NCBI RefSeq assembly: GCF_000218565.1
Contig: NC_015684.1
Span: 2,356,001 to 2,420,000 of the forward strand
Origin: Afipia carboxidovorans OM5
GTDB taxonomy: Bacteria; Pseudomonadota; Alphaproteobacteria; Rhizobiales; Xanthobacteraceae
Length of the DNA stretch: 64,000 nt
Direction of reading: 5' to 3'
Shown here: in pieces, positions 24,081 to 31,701 of the stretch
How the letters are laid out: every line of letters begins with the position of its first letter
Numbering within the stretch: the first letter of the stretch is position 1
Notes under the pieces: generated by a model
Seen by the model: only the letters and a program-made list of their open reading frames with translations
Told to the model about the DNA's origin: nothing
Databases searched by the model: none
Made by a program: the position numbers and the translations under genes

Positions 24081-24940
24081 TTAGTTTAGGGATTGCATTT
24101 TGCCTATCTCCTTTGGTGCTGGCCAGACGAGAGCCTCGGGTGCGGGTGGTTGATATCCCAGCGATGAGTGTGGACGGACCGTGTTGTAGTGACGGCGCCA
24201 GTTTTCGATCACGATCTGCGCCTCCTTCAATGTGTAGAAGATCTCGCCGTTGAGTAGTTCATCGCGCAGTTTGCCGTTGAAGCTTTCGCAGTAGCCGTTC
24301 TCCCACGGACTTCCGGGTTCGATGTAGGCCGTCTTGGCGCCGACGGCGACGATCCAATCGCGCAGAGCCTGGGCGACAAACTCGGGCCCATTGTCCGACC
24401 GTATGTGCGCAGGAATGCCCCGCGAGACGAACAGCTCGCATAGCGCCTCGATGACATCCGTCGCTTTGAGCTTCCGTGCGACACGGATGGCCAGGCTCTC
24501 ACGACTGAACTCGTCGATGATGCACAACATCCGGAACGCCTTGCCATCGTGGGTGCGGTCAGCGACGAAGTCATAGGACCAGACATGGTTGGGGCGCTCC
24601 GGCCGCAGGCGGATGCACGAGCCGTCGTTGAGCCACAGACGCCCGCGTTTAGGCTGTTTAGCAGGGACCTTCAGCCCCTCACATCGCCAGATCCGCTCGA
24701 CACGCTTCTTGTTCACCGTCCAGCCGGCTCTGCGGAGCAACGCCGTAATCCGGCGATACCCGTAGCGGCCATATTGGCGGGCAAGCTCGATGATGTCGGC
24801 AGTCAATGCTACCTCGTCATCGGGTGTCGTTGGAATCTTGCGCTGCGTCGATCGATGCTGACCTAATGCCCGGCACGCCCGTCTCTCAGATATGCAAAGC
24901 TCGGTTATCACATGATCCACGCACGCACGGCGTCGGGAGG
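24081..24940 (-). CDS. IS3-family transposase OrfB (DDE integrase domain)
   Basis: Catalytic half of the transposase. An open frame of about 279 residues from the GTG at 24920 extends further upstream into the end of orfA (LLSPSRRRACVDHVI), matching the usual fusion point. It has an HTH_21 region (YGYRRITALLRR) and an rve integrase core with the DDE residues in WSYDFVADRTHDG, SDNGPEFVAQALRDW and SPWENGYCESFNGKLRDELL. The end WRRHYNTVRPHSSLGYQPP is typical. It is normally made as an OrfAB fusion by -1 frameshifting at an A-rich heptamer near the orfA stop. It appears complete. Confidence 0.9.
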
Positions 24941-24943
24941 GGC

Positions 24944-25222
24944 TTAGAAGTTTCCCTTTGCGGCCTCCGCCAGGATCAGCTTGTCCAGCGTCAGATCCGA
25001 CACCGCTCGCCGGAGCCGGGTGTTCTCGGTCTCCAACTCCTTCAGTCGCTTCACCTGGTCGCCCTTCAGGCCGCCATACTCATTCCGCCATCGATAGTAC
25101 GTGACTTCCGTCACGCCTATCGCTCGGACTGCGTCTGCTACCTGCCGGCCCTGTGCCATCAGCACATCAACCTGCCGCAGCTTCGCAACAATCTCTTCAG
25201 CCGTATGCCTCTTCCTTGCCAT
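24944..25222 (-). CDS. IS3-family transposase OrfA (helix-turn-helix)
   Basis: 92-residue DNA-binding half. MARKRHTAEEIVAKLRQVD starts the helix-turn-helix, VTEVTYYRWRNEYGGLK is the recognition region, and a leucine-zipper-like helix (LKELETENTRLRRAVSDL) precedes the frameshift zone near KGNF. The start at 25222 follows an AGGA site. Confidence 0.9.
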   Translation of the reverse strand: MARKRHTAEEIVAKLRQVDVLMAQGRQVADAVRAIGVTEVTYYRWRNEYGGLKGDQVKRLKELETENTRLRRAVSDLTLDKLILAEAAKGNF

Positions 25223-25259
25223 CGATCTTATCCTCCATCCGAAAATCATACTTCAGGGA

Positions 25260-25284
25260 GGACCACTTCAAAGGGGGCAGATCA
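25260..25284. repeat. right terminal inverted repeat of the IS3 element
   Basis: Read on the minus strand it begins TGATCTGCCCCC and ends GTGGTCC, the counterpart of 24047-24070. Confidence 0.75.
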
Positions 25285-25753
25285 CGTCGCTTTCGGCGCG
25301 GCCGGAAATCAGGGGCAATTCAAGTTCGATGCGTGGCGTATTTCGCTCGCCGAGGCGATCGGCAAGGTTGGTGGACTGTCAGACGGTCAGGCCGATCCGG
25401 GCTCCGTCTTCCTCTATCGGGGAGAAACCAGAGAGGTCGCCCGCCAGCTCGGCATCGATGTCACGCCTTTCGAAGGCCCGATCATACCGGTAATCTATCT
25501 CGTGAATCTGCGAGATCCTGGAGGATATTTCCTCACGCAGTCCTTTGAGATGCGTAACAAGGACGTGGTTTTCGTTTCGAATGCGACCTCGGTCGAAACC
25601 ACCAAGTTCCTGAACTTCCTGCGCACGATCATGGCCACGGCAAACGACCCGGTCCTCTACGCGACCAACGCCTATGCCCTGAAGGCTGCAATCAACGGCG
25701 CGACGTCGACGATCATCACCACGCCGACACCGATCACCGGCACCGCACCCTAG
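25285..25753 (+). pseudogene. C-terminal fragment of a Wza-type polysaccharide export protein, cut by the IS
   Basis: Outer-membrane export channels of this family have an N-terminal signal and lipobox, a polysaccharide export domain and one or more SLBB repeats. Here only about 155 C-terminal residues remain: an SLBB-like part (VAFGAAGNQGQFKFDAWRIS, then SLAEAIGKVGGLSDGQA and VFLYRGETREVARQ), the stretch IYLVNLRDPGGYFLTQSFEM and the tail. The frame runs straight into the IS end, so a chimeric start inside the IS is open but is not a native start. The N-terminal part is not on the other side of the IS, where the acyltransferase lies, so it was lost. Confidence 0.85.
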
Positions 25754-25784
25754 GTCCCGCGACCGATCCCCTGATCATTTTGCC

Positions 25785-25815
25785 ATCCGGACAGATATGT
25801 CATCTGTCCGGATTT
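25785..25815 (+). terminator. strong stem-loop after the export-gene fragment
   Basis: Perfect 12-bp stem ATCCGGACAGAT/ATCTGTCCGGAT with a 5-nt loop, then TTT. It would end transcription from the broken export gene before the next membrane-protein gene. Confidence 0.7.
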
Positions 25816-25858
25816 GCGCGCGCCTAATTATATTATATTTATTTAATTATTAAATATC

Positions 25859-27886
25859 ATGGCGAGCGATCCCGCCATCGGCTTTCATTCGGGTGTCGGC
25901 ATGAACGCAACCGTTGTGCTGTGGGTGTATTGCGGCTTGATCGCCTCCATTCCAGCGTACCTGTTTATCCAGAACGCTGTTGCTGGCGGCATTGTCTCAC
26001 TCATCACCGCGATTTCCATCGCCGCCGCCGCATCCCTCTCCCGGGAGCAATCCCGACTCCCGCGCCTTGTGAACCCCGTCGTCCTCGTCGGGCTGGCAGG
26101 CATTTTCCTCATCATGCTGCTTCAGATCGTCCCTATGCCGGGCGGCCCGCTAATCAATCCGATCTGGAACAGCGCCGCGGCAGCTATCGGAGAAAAGCCG
26201 ACCGGCTCCATTACGATTGATACCGGAATGACCTTGCTGGTTGTTTGCCGCCTCACCTGCATGGTCGCGATTGCCCTGCTGGTTGCCCTGATCGGACAGC
26301 TTCGCCAGCACGCGGAAAGACTCCTGTTGGTGTTGGCCGGGACTGCGACGCTGGTCTCGCTGGGTCGGATCACAAGTCTCTTTTTACTGCCGGACTCGTT
26401 TCAACTCGTGCCGCTAGCCGCGCGGGGGACCGCAGAAATCATCAGCATGTACGGTGTCATACTCACGGCTGCAGTGGCCATTCGTGGACACGACCGCTCC
26501 TACTCCAACCGATCGCACGGCCATAAGCCCACGGCGCCCGTCACCATCGAAATCCTGGCGGCCCTCTCGGCACTGTTCGTCAATCTGACCGCGATAGCCT
26601 TGGGCGAAATTCCCGGCCTGTCGTTCGCTGCATTGTTCGGTGCGGGCGTGCTGATCGCCATTCTGGTCATTCGCAAGGGCCGCCTTGGCGGATGGGGCTA
26701 CGCCGGAACTGCCGCAGTGTTTGGGCTAGCGCTCGCAACATTCATTGCCTTCATGCCCGGCCACACCGAAAACGAACTGATCACAGGCATGATCGAGGAT
26801 GCCAGACTACTGGGCGCCGGCGCCGGAACGCTTTTGGCGCTGGCGCCTATCTATGGCAATTCATCAGCAGCCTCGGACATTTCGACGGTCACAGCGGTGA
26901 CCATCGAGATGGGCCGGCCATTCTTGTGGTCGATCTTTCTGATCACCGTTGCGTGGGCCGTCATCCTGCTGCGAGATTCACTTCAGCGCGGACGGGATTA
27001 CGTTTACCCGGCGGCCGGCGCCGGTTGTCTTGCCGCGCTGCTGATCTCCGCGCCGTTGACCGGAGGCGGCCTCTCACTTGCGCCGTGCATCATCCTGAGC
27101 GCCACGCTCGGGCTTGCTATTGCGCAGAGCAAGGGCGAGCCGTCCGTGGAGCCCGCGATCTCCGCCCGGCAGCAATCATCTGCCGCAGCGTCCAAATCCC
27201 GTTCGTCGAAACGATACTTGTACGGCGCTTGGGCAGCTCTTGGATTGCTCCTGATAGCACAAGGAGCCTGGATTCTTCTGCCCGAGCTTTTCCGCCCAGA
27301 CCCGATCGGTTTCGCCAATGACCAGCGACACGCCACCATCTCACGACAGGATCAGGAGAGAGCAACCAGAGCTGCTGCCTTGGCTGGTGTGCGAGGCGAC
27401 CTGTGGGCGGAGAGCGCGTTCTCCTATGCGGGCCTACTGTCGACCGATCAGGCATTCGAGATCAAAGTAGATCGAGATCAAACCGCCCTCGCCTCGCAAA
27501 GCCTGCTCAAGACCTTGCGCTATGCGCCGCACCGCGGAGACGCGTGGCTGATGTTGGCTTCGACCTGCGAACAGCTGAAGCTGCCCGTCTGCAATATCGG
27601 CGCGCTGCTGAAAATGTCGTACTACACGGCCCCTAATCAGATCGGGTTGCTACCGTTACGGCTGGCGCAGGCGTTGCGCTCGCAAGACGTTTCCAGCGAC
27701 GACGAGCTTGCCGATATGGTGCGCCGGGATATCCGGTTTGTGCTCACGAAGTCCGCCGATCTGCGACCCGCCTTGATCGCAGCCTACCGAGCCGCCTCTT
27801 CTGCGGGCAAACAGCTGGTCGAACAGACTGTTGCTCCGATCGATAGACAGTACCTCGATGCCGCTCGCACCCGCTTGACGCAATAA
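25859..27886 (+). CDS. polytopic membrane protein, probable O-antigen ligase/Wzy-like polymerase
   Basis: 675 residues. About 12 hydrophobic segments lie between residues 15 and 430; the last helix (WAALGLLLIAQGAWILLPEL, about 458-478) leads into a 195-residue soluble helical part. A long loop with LLGAGAGTLLALAPIYGNSS resembles the conserved loop of O-antigen ligases and Wzy polymerases. The soluble C-terminal domain (TRAAALAGVRGDLWAESAF to the end) resembles TPR-like helices. The assignment rests on membrane topology and on neighbours in a polysaccharide locus, not on a clear signature. No ribosome-binding site precedes the ATG, which sits directly in A/T-only DNA; an ATG at 25901 is an alternative. 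Confidence 0.68.
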   Translation: MASDPAIGFHSGVGMNATVVLWVYCGLIASIPAYLFIQNAVAGGIVSLITAISIAAAASLSREQSRLPRLVNPVVLVGLAGIFLIMLLQIVPMPGGPLINPIWNSAAAAIGEKPTGSITIDTGMTLLVVCRLTCMVAIALLVALIGQLRQHAERLLLVLAGTATLVSLGRITSLFLLPDSFQLVPLAARGTAEIISMYGVILTAAVAIRGHDRSYSNRSHGHKPTAPVTIEILAALSALFVNLTAIALGEIPGLSFAALFGAGVLIAILVIRKGRLGGWGYAGTAAVFGLALATFIAFMPGHTENELITGMIEDARLLGAGAGTLLALAPIYGNSSAASDISTVTAVTIEMGRPFLWSIFLITVAWAVILLRDSLQRGRDYVYPAAGAGCLAALLISAPLTGGGLSLAPCIILSATLGLAIAQSKGEPSVEPAISARQQSSAAASKSRSSKRYLYGAWAALGLLLIAQGAWILLPELFRPDPIGFANDQRHATISRQDQERATRAAALAGVRGDLWAESAFSYAGLLSTDQAFEIKVDRDQTALASQSLLKTLRYAPHRGDAWLMLASTCEQLKLPVCNIGALLKMSYYTAPNQIGLLPLRLAQALRSQDVSSDDELADMVRRDIRFVLTKSADLRPALIAAYRAASSAGKQLVEQTVAPIDRQYLDAARTRLTQ

Positions 27887-28005
27887 CCTCCAGAGCCGCT
27901 CCCGAAAATTATTTAATTTTTGTCAAATTATTTAATAATTAATTTGCAAATTAATTTCTCGCGTAGAATATTAAATAGTTAATTTTATAATAATCGGCCG
28001 CGGTC
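27887..28005. promoter_or_regulatory. A/T-rich intergenic block before the WcaJ-type gene
   Basis: The stretch repeats ATTATTTAATT/AATTAATTT-like words and includes TATTAAATAG. Similar blocks occur before most genes of the region. Probable promoter and a candidate H-NS binding site. Confidence 0.55.
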
Positions 28006-29463
28006 ATGCGTTTCCTCAGGAGCCGGTTCAAGTTCGGTACCGCGTCGATTTCGGGCGCAGCCAATAGCATAACCCGCGACAAGAGATGGCCGGTTCAATA
28101 CGATTCCGTAGAGTTTTTGGCATTGCTTGCGGATATCTCCACGATCTTTGCCGCGAGCCTTATTGCCGCATTTTTCTATGTGTTGTTGCTTGGCACGCCA
28201 GAAGGGATGGCAAGGCTGGCTGGCGTTGCGCTGCCGACCTCGGTGGTATTCGCTGCAGTGGCGAAATCCTGCAATATGTATCAGCCCAAAGCGCTGCTCG
28301 AACTCCGCAGCCAAGTTCGTAGCGTATGCATAATCTGGTTCGGCGTTTTCGGCCTCCTCGTAGCCACCACACTGACCCTGCAGATGAAGGGCGCTATTCC
28401 CCTCGATTTTGCCCTCATCTTTGGAGTCGTCGGGTTAGCGGCCTTGTCGGCCCAACGCGTTTTCCTTCGTGACACGCTGCGAAAGGGCCTTGTAGAGCGG
28501 CGCTTCTCGGGTCGCAAGATTATCCTGATCACCGATGGAGCCGGTCGCGACCTGGTCAATACGCTGAGCGATCTCGGTTTCTTCGTGGAAAAGCACTTCA
28601 CGTTGCCCGTGTCTCGCTCGTCCCAGCGCCGACAGGCGGAACTGATCGGCAAGATCATCGACCGCACCCGCGAAACTGAAATCCGAGAGATCTTCTTTGG
28701 CGTCAGCCCCGATCATTGGTCTCGCACCAAACACGTCGTGGCTGCTCTTCGGGTGCTACCCTTGCCCGTCAGGCTGATCCCGACCGGAGCAAGCTCGGAC
28801 CTCTTTTACCGCCCCTCCACGGAGCTTGGCAGCGCACGGTGCGTCGAACTTCAGCACGGGCCGTTATCACCGGTGGCGTTGTTCGCAAAGCGCGCTCTCG
28901 ACATCGGTCTAGCGACTACCGTGCTCGCGATTTTATCGCCCCTGCTTCTGTTCGTGGCTATCGCTATCAAGCTGGATTCACGCGGCCCGGCGATCTTCAA
29001 ACAGCAACGTTGTGGATTTAATGGCCGCCGTTTCACGATCTACAAGTTCCGGACAATGTCGGTCCTTGAAGATGGACCAACGATCGTGCAAGCGCAGACC
29101 AACGACGCGCGGGTGACCCGACTTGGCGGATGGCTCCGCAAGACGAGCATCGACGAAATTCCGCAACTCCTCAATGTGCTGGAGGGCAGTATGTCCATCG
29201 TCGGGCCCCGGCCGCATGCCATCGCCCACGACAATGAATTCAACAAAGCAGTGAGCAATTATGCCTATCGGCGCCGGGTTAAGCCTGGACTGACCGGCCT
29301 CGCACAGATCAAAGGCTTCCGCGGCCCTACACCAACGCCCGCTGCCATTGAGCGGCGCGTGCAACATGACCTGCTTTATATCGATAACTGGAGCCTCGCA
29401 CTGGACCTGATGATCCTCATGCAGACCCCGATCGAGCTGTTTCGGGGACGAAATGCCCTGTGA
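28006..29463 (+). CDS. polyprenyl-phosphate sugar-1-phosphate transferase (WcaJ/ExoY type)
   Basis: Starts polysaccharide repeat-unit assembly by moving a sugar phosphate from a nucleotide sugar to undecaprenyl phosphate at the inner membrane. The 485 residues contain N-terminal membrane segments (about 37-60, 70-90, 105-125 and 130-150), a Rossmann-like middle domain and the catalytic domain: AKRALDIGLATTVLAILSPL, KLDSRGPAIFKQQRCGFNGR, FTIYKFRTM, RKTSIDEIPQLLNVLEGSMS and IVGPRPHAIAHD, ending VKPGLTGLAQIKGFRG. The catalytic domain is complete. The surrounding locus lacks visible glycosyltransferases, so this enzyme may be left over or may work with genes elsewhere. Confidence 0.92.
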   Translation: MRFLRSRFKFGTASISGAANSITRDKRWPVQYDSVEFLALLADISTIFAASLIAAFFYVLLLGTPEGMARLAGVALPTSVVFAAVAKSCNMYQPKALLELRSQVRSVCIIWFGVFGLLVATTLTLQMKGAIPLDFALIFGVVGLAALSAQRVFLRDTLRKGLVERRFSGRKIILITDGAGRDLVNTLSDLGFFVEKHFTLPVSRSSQRRQAELIGKIIDRTRETEIREIFFGVSPDHWSRTKHVVAALRVLPLPVRLIPTGASSDLFYRPSTELGSARCVELQHGPLSPVALFAKRALDIGLATTVLAILSPLLLFVAIAIKLDSRGPAIFKQQRCGFNGRRFTIYKFRTMSVLEDGPTIVQAQTNDARVTRLGGWLRKTSIDEIPQLLNVLEGSMSIVGPRPHAIAHDNEFNKAVSNYAYRRRVKPGLTGLAQIKGFRGPTPTPAAIERRVQHDLLYIDNWSLALDLMILMQTPIELFRGRNAL

Positions 29464-29557
29464 AGCTCCGGCAGCTTGTAGCACCGAAGCGAAGACGTTC
29501 CAGGAAGACAAACCGGCGCCCTCGACGCCAGAGCAACATAGAGAACGGCGGATCAGC

Positions 29558-29935
29558 TCAAGCGCGCTGGCGCCGTCCCTTTGCACTGGCCTGGTCACGA
29601 ATACGGAAATCATCGATCTTGCGACCAGACTTGATCGCAGCGACCAGCCATCGCGGCTGCTTGCCGCGACCAGACCAAGTCTCGGACGGTGCAGCCGGAT
29701 TACGGTACTTCGGAAATACTCTGGGATATTTCCGCCGAACCTTGTTATTCGAATCCAGCGAGTGAGCCAAATCGCCGCCGAACGCATTTCGTCCGCGGTT
29801 CAGAACCGCCAAGCGCTCCTCCAACTCCTGTTTTTCGGAAGTAATTCGCTCGGCCAGGATCTTGCTGATCCTTTCATGAAACGACCACAGGTCGTCAATC
29901 GGCATAGATTCTAGTTCAAGTTTCTTGATCGACAT
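29558..29935 (-). CDS. H-NS-family nucleoid protein, copy A
   Basis: 125 residues. The N-terminal coiled coil (LWSFHERISKILAERITS through EERLAVLN) mediates oligomerisation. The C-terminal DNA-binding part has RKYPRVFPKYRNPAAPSETW followed by SGRGKQPRWL, the AT-hook-like signature of the alphaproteobacterial H-NS/HvrA group. It is divergent from copy B at 30417, convergent with the WcaJ gene. The ATG has no strong ribosome-binding site. Such proteins bind AT-rich DNA and silence acquired genes. Confidence 0.9.
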   Translation of the reverse strand: MSIKKLELESMPIDDLWSFHERISKILAERITSEKQELEERLAVLNRGRNAFGGDLAHSLDSNNKVRRKYPRVFPKYRNPAAPSETWSGRGKQPRWLVAAIKSGRKIDDFRIRDQASAKGRRQRA

Positions 29936-30416
29936 CAGGCTTGCCCCAATTCAATTCAACAAACCACCCCACCCCACAATTCTTAGTTTCCAAATAAGAC
30001 TATTCATTGAGTCGAACAAGTCTTAATCGACGATAATTGTGGCGAAGTTATCTAAAATAAATCTGAATTAAGCCAATCATCTGGAATCATTGAATTTTCT
30101 TTGAAGAGACAATAAAACTCATTCATCGCGCAATGTGTATAACTGCGCCACCTTCACAAATGACACCTCATGGGGCGCCTTCGCGTCCCCGCTGACGCGG
30201 ACTGTTTGTTTTTCCGGTTATTGTCCAGTCGTCTGGACGTAAAATATATAATCACCAGCACCGAAATAATTAAAACTCTTTAATTATAAAGTGCTATTAT
30301 AAAACGACTTAAGTCATCTCGATCATGGGAGTTACCAAAGCGCCGAAGATATAGAGCTTTTCCTCGCGGCCTAACGATTTTGGATAATTCATTTCGACAA
30401 AGGCGCGGAGAATTAA
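29936..30416. promoter_or_regulatory. AT-rich divergent region between the two H-NS-like genes
   Basis: 481 nt without a gene, clearly AT-rich, with several A/T-only runs (for example 30240-30305). It must contain the promoters of both genes. Given what H-NS proteins bind, it is a candidate autoregulatory site, but no defined palindrome was seen. Confidence 0.6.
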
Positions 30417-30773
30417 ATGCAAAAACGAGATTTGCCAGATTTAGACGCCATGAACCTCGATGAACTCTGGACTATCCACGAGGAGCTCACGAAGATTCTG
30501 TCTGATCGAATTCTCGGGGAAAAGCGCGAGCTCGAGAAGCGGCTCGCAAAACTTAATCAGACCTCCGTTGTCGAAGGGCACGGTAACAATCTTCGAAAAC
30601 CTCCTCCACGCCGCAAGTACCCCAAGGTGTTGCCAAAGTACTTCAACCCCTCGGAGCCCAGTGAAACGTGGTCGGGACGAGGCAAAAAGCCCCGCTGGCT
30701 CACCCTCGCCTTGCAAGAAGGGCGGGCCCTGGAAGATTTCGAGATCAAGAAAGCAGACGAGGATAGATCATGA
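30417..30773 (+). CDS. H-NS-family nucleoid protein, copy B
   Basis: 118 residues, a close paralogue of copy A. The coiled coil begins LDELWTIHEELTKILSDRI and the C-terminal DNA-binding part is RKYPKVLPKYFNPSEPSETW then SGRGKKPRWL, differing from copy A by conservative changes (GKK for GKQ). GGAGA stands 6 nt before the ATG. Both copies keep the oligomerisation and DNA-binding halves, so both could function and form mixed oligomers. Confidence 0.9.
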   Translation: MQKRDLPDLDAMNLDELWTIHEELTKILSDRILGEKRELEKRLAKLNQTSVVEGHGNNLRKPPPRRKYPKVLPKYFNPSEPSETWSGRGKKPRWLTLALQEGRALEDFEIKKADEDRS

Positions 30774-30815
30774 TCGGGGCCCCGAAGGGTTCCCATGATG
30801 ATGAGCGCTGATGAA

Positions 30816-31040
30816 CTAATCAGCCTCACTCCCTTTTGTGCGACTCGCATCAGATAATAACTGTCGAAGATTCTGATCAATCTCCACGACCCTATTAATT
30901 AGCTCATCGTAGATATGGATTTGCGCTTTGAGAGACGATTGGTCGCACGGCCGCGACACATGAGCTAGCCCAGCTCTGGCATTCCGCAAACAGACAATCG
31001 ACACGACAATTCTATCGACCGGCGTTTCATGGGTCGGCAT
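30816..31040 (-). CDS. hypothetical protein
   Basis: 74 residues from an ATG at 31040 with GGAG 9 nt upstream (a longer frame from 31079 is open). Mostly helical (LKAQIHIYDELINRVVEIDQ, then NLRQLLSDAS) with two cysteines; no domain, signal or membrane segment. It converges with the second H-NS gene. It could be a small regulator, but the gene call is uncertain. Confidence 0.42.
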   Translation of the reverse strand: MPTHETPVDRIVVSIVCLRNARAGLAHVSRPCDQSSLKAQIHIYDELINRVVEIDQNLRQLLSDASRTKGSEAD

Positions 31041-31363
31041 TAATTGGCGCTCCAATTCCCAGTTTCGGTCGATCAACATTTATATGAACCGTCAACCGAT
31101 CAAGACGCGACCACGCCGACAATGTCCAACATGGACATACTCAAAATGCCAAATCTCGAGGTCGGCAGCACTCACTGTGTCTGTCTGTGTAACTCACGCA
31201 AACGCCAACTCGTGATGAGGAATCGGGCTATACTGATAATGGAAGATGAGTTCGCCGCTCACACCATAACTCGGGAAGATGCGCGAAAATACCGGACCCC
31301 TCCGTATATCCTGCGCCGCTAAACCACCGCATTGAACCTTCGAAAGCAACGCAAGTTCCTTTG

Positions 31364-31636
31364 TCAGAGGAATTTGCCAAACAGTCGTTCCAGCCATACG
31401 AAGAAGTCAAAATCCCGGCCGCCATTTCGGTGTCCGTGATCTCGACGACCGGGCGAGGATCCACCATCTCCACCGCCAGACTTCGCTACGGCCGTCGAAT
31501 TTAGCGAAGTCGATAACAAGACAGTCAGGGTCGGCGGAGTGACCACTGCGAATTTTCCGCATACGGCCAAAAACTTGCGCCGATCTTCGTCCATCGAATC
31601 CTGACCTTCGACTTTTGGGTCGTTTTCGGCTGTCAT
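31364..31636 (-). CDS. small protein with Tat-like signal, divergent from the kinase gene
   Basis: 90 residues from ATG 31636 with AGGAG about 7 nt upstream. RRKFL at residues 19-23 followed by a moderately hydrophobic stretch (AVCGKFAVVTPPTLTVLLST) and AVA at about 49-51 resembles a twin-arginine signal peptide. The predicted mature part of about 39 residues has a Gly/Ser/Arg/His-rich linker and ends in an amphipathic aromatic segment DFFVWLERLFGKFL. Proteins with the same 'GKFAVVTPP' core are, to my recollection, annotated as hypothetical near HprK/PqqD genes of alphaproteobacteria; this suggests but does not prove that it is the substrate of that module. It could also be a simple membrane-associated protein. 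Confidence 0.72.
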   Translation of the reverse strand: MTAENDPKVEGQDSMDEDRRKFLAVCGKFAVVTPPTLTVLLSTSLNSTAVAKSGGGDGGSSPGRRDHGHRNGGRDFDFFVWLERLFGKFL

Positions 31637-31701
31637 CGTGAACTCCTGCATTTAATTTATAATTTGCTATTTGTTTAAAATTAAATATCATTAATATTTA
31701 A

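Larger units (their letters stand above)
24047..25284 (-). mobile_element. IS3-family insertion sequence (IS407-group-like), intact
   Basis: About 1.24 kb. Imperfect terminal inverted repeats begin TGACTGGCCCCC at the left end and, read on the minus strand, TGATCTGCCCCC at the right end, with a further GTGGTCC match. Two reading frames, orfA and orfB, occupy the minus strand in the order and overlap of IS3 elements. The bases outside the two ends (GATTA and CGTCG) do not match, so no target duplication is seen, consistent with a deletion starting at one IS end. The right end cuts into a polysaccharide export gene. Confidence 0.9.

Noticed and set aside
24806..25753. 315-residue protein starting inside the IS and continuing into the export-gene fragment
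   Set aside because: The first part is antisense IS sequence with no homology; the recognisable part begins only after the IS end at 25284.
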